From positions 6,218,001 to 6,282,000 of the forward strand of contig JAEOAD010000018.1 in NCBI GenBank assembly GCA_036365145.1: DNA of 64,000 nucleotides, given 5' to 3'. The position numbers were made by a program, and so were the translations under genes. How positions within the stretch are numbered: position 1 is the stretch's first letter; every line of letters starts with the position of its first letter. Below are positions 52,579-64,000 of the stretch, one piece after another. The notes under the pieces were generated by a model. It was not told the DNA's origin, ran no database searches, and was given only the letters and a program-made list of their open reading frames with translations. The stretch comes from Orientallactaga sibirica (taxonomy: Eukaryota > Chordata > Mammalia > Rodentia > Dipodidae).

Positions 52579-52908
52579 AGGGGCTGGAGAGATGGCTTAG
52601 TGGTTAATGCACTTGCTTGTGAAGCCTAAGGAGCCAGGTTTAATTCCTTGGTACCCACATAAGCCAGATGCACAAGGTGGCACATGCATCTGGAGTTCGT
52701 TTGCAATGGCTAGAGGCCTTGGTTTTTTCTCTCTCAAATAAATAAAATATTTTTTTAAAAAATTAAAAATAGGGTTGGAAAGATGGTTTGGCAGTTAAGG
52801 CATTTGCCTACAAAGCCAAGGGTCCCAGGCTTGATTCCCCAAGACACATGTAACCCAGGTCATCAAGCTTTTGCAGGCAAGTGCCTTAACCAATGAGCCA
52901 TCTCATTG
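52579..52908 (+). repeat. DIP-like SINE plus a hairpin-like DIP half-element
   Basis: A forward copy (52579-52760) with the middle CT region shortened is followed by a forward head (52771-52855) fused to a reverse end (52856-52908, '...cttaaccaatgagccatctc'). The second unit reads head in both directions. Confidence 0.75.
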
Positions 52909-52986
52909 TTCACAACATTGTATGACATACTTGGACCTTTTGCCACATGTTTAAGCTTTCTTGATTTGTTCTCATCTTCCCTTTAT

Positions 52987-53655
52987 GGGGGCTGGAGAGA
53001 TGGTTTAGTGGTTAAGCGCTTGCCTGTGAAGCCTAAGGACCCCGGTTTGAAGTTTGATTCCCCAGTACCCACATTAGCCAGATGCACAAGGTGGCGCATA
53101 CATCTGGAGTTTGTTTGCAGTGGCTGGAGGCCCTGATACACCCATTCTCTCTCTCTCTCTCTCTCTACATATTTCTCTGTCTGTGTATCACTTGCAAATA
53201 AATAAATAAAAATAAACAAAAAAATTTTTAAAATATTTTATATTTATGTATTAGAGAGAGAGAGAGGATAGGCATTCCAGGGCCTCCATCCACTGCAAAT
53301 GAATTCCACACACATGTGTCACCTTGTGATCTGGCTTACATGGGTCCTGGGGAATCAAGCCAGGATCCTTTGGCTTTGCAGCAAGCACCTTAACCGCTAA
53401 GCCATCTCTCATTTTTTAAAAAAAAGATGAAACATGGGCTGGAGAGATGGCTCAGCGGTTAAGGCACTTGCCTAGGAAGCCTAAGGACCTAGATTCAATT
53501 TCCTAGTACCCACGTAAGCCACATGTACAAGGTGGTACATGTGTCTGGAGTTCATTTGCAGTGGCTAGAGGCCCTGGTGTGCCTATTCTCTCTCTCTCTC
53601 TCTCTCTGCCTCTTTCTTTCCCTGTCTCTCAAATAAATAAATATATTTTAAAAGA
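52987..53655. repeat. cluster of three DIP-like SINEs (+, -, +)
   Basis: Forward 52987-53220, reverse 53226-53415 and forward 53433-53655. Each has a tRNA-like head and an AAATAAATAA or reversed tail. Confidence 0.9.
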
Positions 53656-53840
53656 TGAAACTTTAAGATTGTATATGTATGGTGGTTAAAGGTTGTCAAA
53701 ATTTCTAAGGTCAAAATTTAATGTTCTGCTATAAAACTAAAATCTAGTCCTCTGTTTTAAACAACGAAGTTTTATAAGATACTGATCTGTTCTTGCTAAC
53801 ATTTATAAGAACTGATTTAAGGAACAAAAATTTTAGGTTT

Positions 53841-54423
53841 AGCTGGGCGTGGTGGCACACACCTTTAATCCCAGCACTCAGGAGGCAGAGGTAGGAGGAT
53901 CGCCATGAGTTCAAGGTCACCCTGAGACTACATAGTGAATTCCAGGTCAGCCTGGGCTAGAGCGAGACCCTACCTCAAACCCCCCCTCCAATTTTTTTTT
54001 TTTTTTTTGGTTTTGCAAGGTAGGGTCTCACTCTGGTCCAGGCTGACCTGGAATTAACTATGTAGTCTCAGGGTGGCCTCGAACTCTTGGCGATCCTCCT
54101 ACCTCTGCCTCCCGAGTGCTGGGATTAAAGGCGTGCGCCACCACGCCCGGCTTCCAATTTTTTTTTTTTTAGGTTTTATCAAGATAATCGTTTTCTGCTA
54201 AGCTTTCCAGGCTTTTAGCTACTTGGGGAAATCTTAACAAAATCAAGATTTATTGAAAGTATTTATTTAGTTAATTTTTTTCTGAGGTGGAGTTGCCTTA
54301 CTTTAGCCCAGGCTGACCTGGAATTCACTCTGAAGCCCCAGGCTGGCCTCAAATTCATAGCTATTCTCCTACCCTTGCCTCTCAAGTGCTGGGATTAAAG
54401 GCACGTGCCACCACACCCAGCTG
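53841..54423. repeat. three B1 SINEs (+, -, -), first two tail to tail
   Basis: Forward B1 53841-53985, reverse 53990-54154 (very well preserved, CACCACGCCCGGC) and an older reverse B1 54265-54423. Confidence 0.92.
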
Positions 54424-55061
54424 AAAATATTTTTTCAAACTCTGTCTACATGTTACATAAAAACTAAAACTAAAATCCATTGCTTCCTCTTCAAGACTTG
54501 TGAAACTAGTATTCTGAGTGTTGAACAACCAAAGTTGGAGGTCCTAGCCAATGAGGATTAAAGGGCAAAGAGGAAGCCAATATTTTGGCCCTTTCCCTCC
54601 AAGGTCAGCAATGACTCAAGGGATCACTGGATCCTCTTTTTAGGGCACTGCAGCTCTAGAAAGCCGCCTGTTCTCTTGATCGGAGAGGCCATGGAGACCC
54701 TAGAGGATGAACTCTAACCATTGCACATCCTACAGCAAAGAGGCGAGGAAAAGGTCTCTTATACTTTCAAGGAAAGTAACATGCTCAGCAAAACCCTAGC
54801 CCATCCCTACAGATAGTGCAGTTGGTAGAGGAAAAATTAAAGGAGCCAAAGCGTTTGCATTAGTCTAAGAGTGACCCTACAGAGCCTTGACTGACCTTAT
54901 AGCAATAAAAAGGAAAGACATAGAAGTTGTCGATAAAATAATTTTTTTAAAAGGAGAGAAAAGACCATTTTTATCATTAAAAAAATAAATAAAGAAAGAC
55001 CAATTTTTGACCACTTATGTGGTCTTAAACACTCAGCAGGAAAGTAAACCCAAAAAATAAA
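54424..55061 (+). other. ERV-internal or intergenic sequence, no coding recognised
   Basis: A-rich sequence with many stops. It could be decayed gag/pol, but no motif is secure. Confidence 0.4.
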
Positions 55062-55300
55062 ATAGGCTGGAGAGATGGCTTAGAGGTTAAGGTACTTGCC
55101 TGCGAAGCCTAAGGACCCAGGTTCAACTCTCCAGATCCCACATTAGCCAGACGCACAAAGGTGAGGCAAGTGCATAGTTGCACATGCACACTAGTTGGTA
55201 CAAGCATCTGGAATTCAATTGCAGTGGCTGAGGTCCTGATGCGCCAATTCTCTCTCTCTCTCTTTTGCTCTTGCTCTCTCTAAAAAGAAAAAATACCTTT
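55062..55300 (+). repeat. DIP-like SINE
   Basis: Forward head AGGCTGGAGAGATGGCTTAG with the B-box 'ggttcaactct' and a CT-rich region. Confidence 0.9.
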
Positions 55301-55364
55301 AGAAAATAAAATAAAACTGACAGTAATGCAAAACAAAATTCTGTCAGCCCCTTGCCAATATTTT

Positions 55365-55565
55365 CATCTTGACCTGGTTCAGCTGGGGGACCTGGTGCTT
55401 CTAAATGCCGATACAAACACCATCCCAGTGGTCATATTCAGCACATTTAAAGGCGATCTTCCTAGGTCTTATGAAGTAATCCAATGACCATTAAATTCCA
55501 GGAAAGTACTAACTGAGTTCACAACATTTTCCAGAAAGCACTCCAGGTGAGATGCAAGAGAGCCC
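55365..55565 (+). pseudogene. integrase C-terminal remnant of the endogenous retrovirus
   Basis: One frame reads LVQLGDLVLL, the start of the SH3-like domain of gammaretroviral integrases. About 95 bases later another frame shows the downstream Thr-x-Lys...Val-His pattern with a stop where Trp is usual. Frameshifted and not functional. No protease, reverse transcriptase or RNase H sequence is recognised upstream, so most of pol is deleted or beyond recognition. Confidence 0.6.
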
Positions 55566-55639
55566 TCTGGGAGCAATAAACCAATCTAGGGATTAACACT
55601 TTCTTCTCAAAAGGGCCCCCAAGGGCCAATGTCAGATAA

Positions 55640-55935
55640 GGAAGTGACTCACATTGCTCTTGAGTCTTTCTCCTGGGAGGTGTCTTGCTAATGCTTATGC
55701 TAACCTTTCTTAATTGCCACAGAGATATTCTCAAGTTGTCCTTCTAATAAAATTTCTTATGTTGACCTACATTTTTGGCCTGTTTCCCTCAATGGTTAAT
55801 CAGATTTGTTTATTCCAGAATTCAACATATTAAAGTTCAAATGGTTATACAACAGAGATATTGGCCTCTCTCTCCTGCACCAGATCCCAGAACATCATGC
55901 ACTACACTGCAACGAGTGGATAACATTTCTGTAGG
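55640..55935 (+). pseudogene. envelope transmembrane-tail remnant of the endogenous retrovirus
   Basis: A hydrophobic stretch followed by a frame at 55781-55860 with the pattern FxxWLIRFVxSRI...VQMVIQQRY, typical of the cytoplasmic tail of gammaretroviral-type TM proteins. The membrane span and the tail are in different frames. There is no surface-unit sequence. Its position just before the right LTR is as expected. Confidence 0.65.
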
Positions 55936-56323
55936 ACCTTCCAGTAGACAAAATCGGCTATTACTTTTACTAAACAGGTGCCTTAAACATAACCTACCTT
56001 GGTTACTCCACCAACATAAATAACAAGGATCTAGGCCCTACAGGATCCAGATGCATGCCATACTGTGCATCTGGCTTTATGTAATGAATTCCTCTTACAG
56101 ATTCAACAACAGAGCTCCTACCGTCTTCCTCCTGAACCTTCATGCCTCAGTCACATGAAATGGACCAGCTTACACTTCCACCCTCATTCCATCATCACCC
56201 CCATGAAGCTCTGTCAGATGAATAATAATAGGTAGAGATGGTGTGTCACCCCTACCTAGCCTGATGGAGCTACTGAAAAAGAGACCTTCATTCAAATGTC
56301 AAAGATTTGACATTGTTGCTCTG

Positions 56324-57105
56324 TCAGGGGTAAAATGTGGACATCAGTTTGAGGAGTCATGCTAAGCCGTTTCTGATTTAGAGATAGACCGTCATTGCTA
56401 TTGCTAACCATATAAGCCCAAAGTGCAATTGTTCCAATGCACTGTGACATTAAGACATGCCTGACTGTAGAAATCTTTCCATAAATGCAGCCACTCAGAG
56501 TGCCTCTGTGCACTTTCTCTCTACTGTCTTGCCTGCTGCAGCCCTGCCACAGTGTGTCTAATAAACCCTCTACTTCTTTGTTTTTCTTTTTCTTTCTTTC
56601 TTTATTTATTTGAAAGAAAGAAAGAGGGAGAGAGTGTGTGTGTGAGAGAGAATGGGTGCTCCAGGGCCCCAGCCACTGTAAACAAATTCCAGATGCATGT
56701 GCCATGTTGTGCATCTGGCTAACGTGGGTACTGGGGAATCGAACCTGGGTCCTTGGCTTTGCAGACAAATGCCTTAACCGCTAAGCCATCTCTCCAGCTC
56801 TAAACCCTCTACTTCTACCTTTTTTCTTTTGATGAATTCTTTTTTTAAAAAATGTTTTATTTATTCATTTGAGTGTGTGTGAGAGAGAGAGAGAGAAAGA
56901 ATGGGCATGCCAACGCCTCTAGCCATGGCAAATGAATTCCAGACACATCAGCCACTATGTGTACCTGGTTTACATGGGAACTGGGGAATTGAACCTGGGT
57001 CCTTGGGCTTTGAAGGTAAGTGCTTTAACCACTAAACCATCTCTCCAGACCCTCTTTTGGTGAATTCTTTTACTACGTGCATCACCAGCAATTTCCCTTT
57101 AACTC
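56324..57105 (+). mobile_element. 3' LTR of the endogenous retrovirus, with two nested DIP-like SINEs
   Basis: Homologous to 49207-49500. It has AATAAA at 56560 ('gtctaataaaccctctactt'). A reverse DIP-like SINE (56578-56800) lies between exact 16-base repeats TAAACCCTCTACTTCT (56562-56577, 56801-56816). A second (about 56844-57054) lies between 17-base repeats with one mismatch (56827-56843, 57055-57071). Confidence 0.75.
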
Positions 57106-57114
57106 AATATTTGT

Positions 57115-57420
57115 CATTTGTTATAGTTACCATCTCATGGCTGGCACAAAGCACCTGACTAAAAGCAGCTAATGGGAGGGAAAGTTGTTTATTTTGACTT
57201 ATAGTGGTGAGGGGAAGCTCCCTGATGGCAGGGGTAAGATGGTGGAGCAGAGGCTGGACATGACCTCCTTGCTACTGGAGCGGCAAACAGCAACAGGAGC
57301 AAGAACCACCACCAGTAACACACCTCCTCCAGTAAGGCTCCACCTCCCTAATTGCCATCAGTGAGGGATAAAGCATTCAGTACACATGGGGGACATCTGA
57401 GTCAAAGCACCATACCATCT
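57115..57420. repeat. medium-frequency repeat, second copy
   Basis: Same family as 25258-25567: 'cacctgactaaaagcagcta', 'cctccagtaaggctccacct', 'gagtcaaagcaccatacc'. Confidence 0.55.
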
Positions 57421-57854
57421 ATAAGCTTCTCATGGCTCTGGGCTTTTCTAAGCTCTGGACAATCTACTCTGTACTAGTGACACAGAGACTGGACTCCGGT
57501 GGTTCCCAGAATGCCAGAATTCTAGCATAACCTATGTGAGTGGGCACTCAGTGCTTACTAGGTGCCACCTGTCATTTCTTGGATAGAGTTAGTAGTGATG
57601 CTAGATAATGACTGTAGTAGACAGTTCTATGTTGTTGAGACAATCCTCCAACCAAACACAGTTTTATGGGAAGAAGAGAATAGTTTCAATCTTACAGATT
57701 CAAGGGATGTTTCATCAATGGTGAAAGAAGCTGGCTTTCATTCATAAATCCAAGCAGAGAGAAAAACCACCACCAGCCAGCAAGCACCAAAAAGCAGCAA
57801 GCTCTAGGAACTGGCAGCCAGCAGGACCCTCACCTGCACTGAGCTCACACTGCT
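57421..57854. other. intergenic, no gene seen
   Basis: Short open frames only; no feature supported. Confidence 0.5.
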
Positions 57855-58010
57855 CTCCACAGGGCCTTTAGCTGCTGTAAACAAACTCCAAACACATGCA
57901 CCACCTTGTGCATCTGGCTTATGTGGGTCCTGAGGAGTAGAACCTGGGTCCTTGGGCTTTGCGGGCAAATGCCTTAACTGCTAAGCCATCTCTCCAGCCC
58001 TTGAGTTCAT

Positions 58011-58061
<51 letters not shown>

Positions 58062-58461
58062 TTTTAGAGAGACAGAGAGAGAAAATTGGTGTGCCATGGC
58101 CTCAGCAAATGAAATCAAACTTCAGATGTGTGCGCCACCTAGTGGGCACGTACAACCTTGCGCTTACTTCACCTTTATGTGCCTGGCTTACATGGGATCT
58201 GGGGAGTCAAACATGGCTCCTTATGCTTCACAGGCAAGCACCTTAACCACTAAGCATCTCTCCAGCCCAAGTTCAATTTTTTTCATCTATTTGAGAGAAA
58301 AAGAGAGAGAGAATGGCCCTCAGGGCCTCCAGCCACTGCAAACAAATTCCAGACACATGTGCCACCATGTGCATCTGGCTTACATGGGTACTGAGGAATC
58401 AAGCCTGGGTCTTTAGACTACATAGGCAAGTGCCTTAACTGCTAAGCCATCTCTTCAGCCC
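57855..58461 (-). repeat. three reverse DIP-like SINEs and an (ATTT)n run
   Basis: A 3'-truncated copy 57855-57999, then (ATTT)n at 58009-58063 heading a second copy to 58268, then a third 58272-58461; each ends in the 'taag-catctctccagccc' type head. Confidence 0.88.
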
Positions 58462-58685
58462 ACTGAGTTCTAATTTTTTACAAAGCTTGAAAGAGTCTGT
58501 AGATTTGCAATTATATAATCAACAAAATCATTTTTTCCTGATGTTTGTGTCATTTATTCTCTTGCTGCATTTGTACAAGAAAGTGTTGGGCAATAGTAGC
58601 AGTGGAAAAGACTAGTCCTGTGGTCACTTAAATAGTTTGTATCTTCCATGTATAACATTTTTGGCCACTGAAGGAGACAGGGCTG

Positions 58686-59170
58686 TGTCAGACTTTTTGT
58701 CACTGTAATAAACACCTGGGGGAACGTTTTAAAAGTTTCAAGGATTTAACTACAACATAGTCTGGCTCCATTGTTATGGGCTTGTGGTCAGGCAGCAGGA
58801 GGACATGATGGAACAAAGCTGATTACCCCATGGCAGCCAGAAAATAGGGAGAGATATAGAAAGGAGCCAAGGTAAGATATACCTTTCAAAAGTATGCTCC
58901 CAGGCTGGAGAGATGGCTTAGTTGTGAAGGCACTTGCCTGTAAAGCCAAAGGACCCAGGTTTGATTCCCTAGTACCCATGTAAGCCAGTTGCACATGGTG
59001 GTACATGTGTCTGGATTTTATTTGTAGTGGTTGAAGGGTTGAATGGTGTGCCCATTCTCTCTATCTGCTCTTCCTCTCCCTCTCTCTCTGAAATAAATAA
59101 CATTTAAAATTTTAAAAGGTATGCCCCTATTGACCTACTTCTTTTAAAAAAAAATTTATTTATCCATTTT

Positions 59171-59201
<31 letters not shown>

Positions 59202-59485
59202 TAGGCATGCCAGGGAATCCAGCCACTGAAAATGAACTCCAGAATGATGCGCCCCTTGTGCATTTGACTTACATGGGTACTGGGGAATCAAACCTAGGTC
59301 CTTAAGCTTCATAGGCAAGCGTCTTAACTGCTAAGCCATCTATCCAGCCCCCAGTGACCCACCTCTTGTAGCTGGCCCCCACTTCTTAAAGTCTCCACCA
59401 CCTCCCAAAATAACACCACTAGCTGTAGACCAGTCCTTTAACATGTAAGCCTGTGGTAGACATTTCATATTTAAACCATAACAAG
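58686..59485. repeat. medium-frequency repeat, third copy, interrupted by two SINEs
   Basis: Host pieces: 'cactgtaataaacacctggg', 'ggaggacatgatggaacaaa', 'ccagtgacccacctcttgta', 'taaaccataacaagatcc'. A forward DIP-like SINE (58892-59120) and a reverse one (59143-59351) lie inside. Confidence 0.6.
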
Positions 59486-59534
59486 ATCCCTCAGGGGTTT
59501 CTATTTTAGTTAGCTTTTACTATTAATAACAATG

Positions 59535-59745
59535 TCTAGACTGGAGAGATGGCTCAGCAGTTAAGGTGCTTACCTGCGAAGCCTAACTGCCCAGGTTCGG
59601 TTCCCCAATGCCCACATGAAGCCAGATGCACAAAGTGGTGCATGTGTCTGGAGTTTGTTTGCAGCAGCCCTGGTGCACCCATCTACTCTTTCTCCCTCTC
59701 TCTCTCTGCTTGCAAATAAATAAATAAAAACATTAAAAAATAATG
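59535..59745 (+). repeat. DIP-like SINE
   Basis: Forward head 'gactggagagatggctcagc', B-box 'ggttcggttcc', and AAATAAATAAATAAAA tail. Confidence 0.9.
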
Positions 59746-61774
59746 ATAGCTAAATTGAACAGATTTGTTTTGAGGTGTATTGATTGGGCTTTCAGGAGTT
59801 CCTCAGCTCATTTTTAGTAGATGCTCTGTGTCACTTGCTGAGCCTGTAAGCCCGACCTGTCTTCCTGGTCACAACATCAGATACTGCAGATGGGAGATGG
59901 GTTTGTTATGTTCATTTTCAGGCTTGTTTTTGCATCTTCAGTCAGAAGTGACGCCTGCCTGTGGTTTCCTCTTTTTGTTCTACATATGCTGGATTCATGA
60001 GTTGAGCTGCAGATCTTTCCATCTTCTCATGCCCTGGAAGGGCTGGAATGCTGCTGGGCTGACTTCTTCCAGCCTGGGCCCCATCCTTCCAGCAGTGAAC
60101 ATGTGTGCTTCCCCAGCTACTCTGGATTGCCCATTCCTAAGCAACTTTCCAGTTGCTTGAATCCAGTTCGTCATGCTTTCCCTTGATCCAGTTACTTGGA
60201 TGGTTTAGATCCACTGAAAATTACCTGTGCTCTGCAGGCTGCCAACCACCACAGGTTTGCAAGCTGTGGTATCTTATCCTTTTCCTGTGTCTCCCATTGC
60301 TGTCTTCTTTGTGGGCTTCTAAGCTTTCAGTATACACAAGTTCTGAACAATGATAGCCATTTCTTCATCAGACAGAAACACTGATTTTAGGATGAAATAA
60401 TCACTTCTTTCTCTTTGTTTTCTCCTTCATCGATTTCTGCTTTTAGCTTTGTAATTCCCTGTTTACTTTTCATGACATATTTGATAGTTTCATTCTATTT
60501 TCTTTCTTTTTATTTCAAGGTAAGGTCTCATTCTAGTTCAGGCTGACCTGGACTCACTCTGTAGTCTCAGGCTGGCCTCGAACTCACAGAGATACTTCTA
60601 CCTCTGCCTCATGAAGGTTGGGATTAAAAGCGTGCTCCACCATGCCTGGCTTGTTCTATTTTCTTAAAATGATTACAATATCCTTTTTGTGTGTTTTTCC
60701 ACTATATAATACCCAATGTCTGAGGCTCTGAAATTCCATATCCACAGCTTTCTGGAGGGTGCACATGCCCAGATTTGACATCTTGCTTTATCTAAGAGCC
60801 ACTAGGAACATGTTTCTGAGTAGTTAAGGTTGGGAACAAGGTGACATTTTAATTTTTTTTTATTTTTTTTTTAAAGGGTAGGGTCTCACTCTAGTCCAGG
60901 CTGACCTCGAACTCACAGTGATCCTCCACCTCTGCCTCCCAAAGTGCTAGGATTAAAGTTGTGAACCACCACATACTGCTTTTTCAACATTTTGCTGGAC
61001 AATAAGATCATTTAAGTCACCCTGTTTTTCTGTTCATTGAGGTTTACTTTGCCATCAAGCATATAGCAGATGAGGACTTACGCAGGCTATTTGCCTGTGA
61101 GGATGTGAGCACCACCATGTGTGCATCTGTCTGTCTTTCTCTTACCGCCAGGCCCTAGCGTAGCCCCTGTTGCTCAGCACCCTGTCTGCCAGGCCCTGTG
61201 GATGGCTTTGTGTTTAGCCCTTGTTTGCACCGTGGGCACATGGAGCTGAAGGCTTTACCTCCATCACTCCACAGTGCTACCTCCTGCTAATGCTCACTTG
61301 TGACTACCCTGAGGCTCTTTGCCCCTCCCACCCCCCTCCTCTCTCTCTTTCTCTCGGGATTATGGCCACTGGGCTAGCTACTATGGTGTTTTTGCTGGAT
61401 TGGGCATATGGATGACATGTGCTGGGGAGTCTCCTTCATGCTCACAAATGAGTCTGTGGTTGGAGCGGGATGCCCAATTCCCGGATGATATGCCACTGTC
61501 CCCGGATGGGACCTCCAGGCCTCGTCAGAACTTCCTCTCCTGAGGTAGCAGCTGGCTCAGTTGGTAAGGATGAACATTCCTCCTGTGTCACGGCAGGTCA
61601 AGAGGGGTGGTGTGCCAGTGCTGTGATCACAGTAACAGCGGCAGCACTGGGGATCTCGCCTCCCAACCCTTGTTGTGCCTTCCTGGGCCTCAAGGCCTCA
61701 GTGGGTACAACACACACCATCCTGTGCATTCCACCTTCACTACGTAATGGCAGAGATGGAAAGTCCTCATGGAA
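59746..61774. other. intergenic with two B1 SINEs, otherwise no gene seen
   Basis: Reverse B1 copies at about 60510-60652 and 60851-60982. The remainder is unique-looking with short open frames and no recognised domain. Confidence 0.55.
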
Positions 61775-61925
61775 GCTACTCAGCCCTAGAGACGTGTAGA
61801 GCCCTGTTCTCTCAGATGGGGACAGCTGAGGCCCAGAGAAGCAAACATACCTCCTTGGGGACACACAGCTATGTGTGAAGAACTTGAAATCTCATTTCTC
61901 TGGCCCCAGATCCAGTGTACCCAGT
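61775..61925 (-). repeat. MIR SINE
   Basis: 'ctcagatggggacagctgag', 'gcccagagaagcaaacatac', 'ggacacacagctatgtg' match the reverse complement of the mammal-wide MIR. Confidence 0.75.
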
Positions 61926-62995
61926 AAAGGTTTAGAGAATGCTATCTCTGACCCAAAAGTCTGGTCAAGCCAAGCTGGGCACTGGGCACCCTTGTGGGTA
62001 TGCTTCATGGTTTACACAGAAAGAAACATCAAGGGTTGGGGTTGAAGGCAGAGAGGAGCTGGAAGTATAACCTCCAGTGGCCACAACTCCTCAGGGGCCA
62101 GGTCCAGGAACCCCAATCAATGTGTTCTTGTGTTAGGCACAGAACCTCACTCGGTCTGTCACAGTAAGTATGGAACTTGCTGTCAGAACTTGCTGACTTG
62201 CCACAGAATGGAGGCAGCACCAGAGTTAGGTCCTGCTGGATCCAGTGGCCTAACCCAGGCCCTTGCTCAGCACTGCTTCCCTAGAAAATGGCCCTTCAGA
62301 ATGGGATTCTCACAGCCTGTCTCCCCCAGCTGACTCCTCCTTGTGGCCAGAGACATGGTCAGGGATGGCCTTGCTCTGACGGCTCACTTGCGCTCTCCTT
62401 CCAGTGGAGGAGGGATTCCTTGGGGAAGACAATAAAGACTGGAGACAGGACTCCCTGCAGAGGAGCCAGGGAAGTCCAGCCCTGCTCCAGAAATGCCCAA
62501 CTCTGCGCTGTCCCCAGAGGCCTGGTGCAGTGTGTCAGTGCAGCCAGGAGTGGACACAGCCACTCAGGAGGGGCAGACTTCCCCTTACTTTAGTCACAGG
62601 CAACAGGCCACAGAAAACTCCAACTTCAGGATAGGCCAGGAGGACAAACAAAGCCCAAGGACCTTGCTTGGCCTGGAGCTCCCTCTGCCCACACAGGGAG
62701 ATAGTTTAGCATAGACAGTGTGACTGTGTAAGAGCACTGTGGCATCCCAGCATCACAGTGGGCACTTCCTGGTATAGGCTCTGTGCCAGGGTTGGAGTAT
62801 GGCCTCCGAGCAAGCTGGGTGAAGGGTCAGGCTGCTCCACTATTCTGTGTCTCTCCTATGAGTCCAGTGGAGTTTCTGAAGTATTTTGGCTGTGGAGTTG
62901 TTTCCTTAGGCTCCACCAGGCCCTGCAGCCTGCACAATAGATAAGGCAACACTGCGGTGGGATAGTCATTCTCTTAGGGATTTGGGGAGGGGTCA
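61926..62995. other. intergenic, no gene seen
   Basis: SINE-free unique-looking sequence. Short frames such as 62288-62593 have no domain or splice support. Confidence 0.5.
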
Positions 62996-63623
62996 TTTTT
63001 TATTATTTTATTTATTTGTTTATTTGAGAGAGAGGGAGAGGAAGAGGCAGAGAGAGAGAAAGAAAATGGGTGTGCCAGGGCCTCCAGCCATGGCAAATGA
63101 ACTCCAGACGCATGCGCCCCCTTGTGCGTCTGGCTTACATGGGTCCTGGGGAATTGAACCAGGGTCCTTAGGCTTCATAGACAAATGCCTTAAATGCTAA
63201 GCTATTTCCCCAGCTCTGGTTTTTTTTTTTTTTTTTTTTTGTGGGGTTTTTTTTTTTTGTTGTTGTTCTTGTTTTTTGAGATAGGGTTTCATTCTAGCCC
63301 AGGCTAACCTGGGACTCATTTTGTAGCTCCAGGATGGCCTTGAACTCATAGCAATCCTCCTACCTCAGTCTCCCAGGTGCTGAAATTAAAGGTATATGCC
63401 ACCACAACTGGCTAATATTTTAATTAATTAATTTATTTATTTGAAGAGAAAGAGAGAAATGGGTGTGCCAGGGCCTCCAGCCACTGCAAACGCCCCCTTG
63501 TACATCTGGCTTATGTGAGTCCTGGGGAATCAAGCCTCAAACCAGGGTCCTCAGGCTTCACAGGCAAGCGCTTAACCACTAAGCCATCTCTCCAGGCCCC
63601 TCCACTTTATTTTTTTAAACATT

Positions 63624-63667
<44 letters not shown>

Positions 63668-63826
63668 TTGAGAGAGACAGGCATGCCAGGGTCTAGCCAC
63701 TGTAAATGAACTCCAGACACATGTGTCACCATGTGCATCTGGCTTATATGGGTTCTGGGGAATCAAACCTGAGTCCTTAGGCTTTGCAGGCAAATGCTTT
63801 AACCACTAAACCATCACTCCAGGTCC
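62996..63826 (-). repeat. cluster: DIP-like, B1, DIP-like, DIP-like (all reverse)
   Basis: DIP-like 62996-63217, B1 63219-63413 with interrupted poly-T, DIP-like 63414-63596, and DIP-like 63605-63826 with (ATTT)n at ~63625-63670. Confidence 0.9.
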
Positions 63827-64000
63827 CTCCACTTTAATTTTGGAAACAGTGTCTTTTGCTGAACCTAGAACTCATTGATTCTGGCTAATTGGCCAGCAAG
63901 CCCTAAGCGTTTGCCTATTTTCATCTCCCCTGAGCTGGTTCCACATGTGTGTACCACCATTCCCAGCTTTTATGTGGGTGCTAGGGACGTGAAGACAGGT
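63827..64000 (-). repeat. B4-like (B1/ID composite) SINE, cut by window end
   Basis: 'tttgctgaacctagaactca', 'ttggccagcaagccctaag' and 'tttatgtgggtgctaggga' follow the order of rodent B4-type SINEs. Confidence 0.65.

Noticed and set aside
31641..64000. SPON2 or another neighbouring protein-coding gene
   Set aside because: No frame shows spondin, thrombospondin or other recognised domain sequence. The gene is expected beyond the right edge.

Overview
This is a mammalian nuclear DNA window carrying one protein-coding gene on the + strand, CTBP1 (C-terminal-binding protein 1, an NAD(H)-dependent transcriptional corepressor), plus about 32 kb of repeat-rich DNA 3' of it. Reading the exons through GT-AG junctions gives a continuous frame that matches mammalian CtBP1 almost residue for residue up to the last exon. 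The interspersed repeats point to a rodent. B1 (7SL-derived) SINEs alternate with a tRNA-headed, CT-rich, AATAAA-tailed SINE of the B2 superfamily, which I take to be the DIP family of jerboas and jumping mice. The species is an inference.

Layout: 1 to about 960 is a CpG-island promoter with the first coding exon (CtBP1-L start, 402). Intron 1 (442-12158) contains a second 5' exon at about 9543-9735 that ends ATG TCA G and would splice to exon 2 to give the CtBP1-S N terminus MSGVRPP. Exons 2-4 are spread over 12.1-21.4 kb. Exons 5-9 are clustered at 27.5-30.6 kb. The stop codon is at 30607-30609 and the 3' UTR probably ends near 31.64 kb after an AGTAAA signal. NAD-fold glycines and catalytic Arg266, Glu295 and His315 are in place. 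The terminal exon is unusual: its 5' part is not recognisable as the normal coding segment, the expected splice acceptor is missing, and the C-terminal SUMO motif VKPE reads VKPK.

Intergenic DNA from 31.6 kb to the end holds no gene I can support. It contains dense SINE clusters, two 3'-end LINE-like insertions, a fossil L1, an MLT1-like LTR, a MIR, and a decayed class I endogenous retrovirus between about 49.2 and 57.1 kb (two related LTRs, a gag-like scrap, an integrase C-terminal scrap and an envelope tail scrap, all broken). The 39.7-44.3 kb block is almost free of SINEs. In human and mouse the next gene in this direction is SPON2; none of its coding sequence was recognised here.

I did not find a new multi-gene system. 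The observations most worth following are the altered CTBP1 terminal exon, the uORF arrangement of the CtBP1-S exon, a truncated U2 snRNA retrocopy with perfect target-site duplications, and several insertions whose order can be read from nested duplications.
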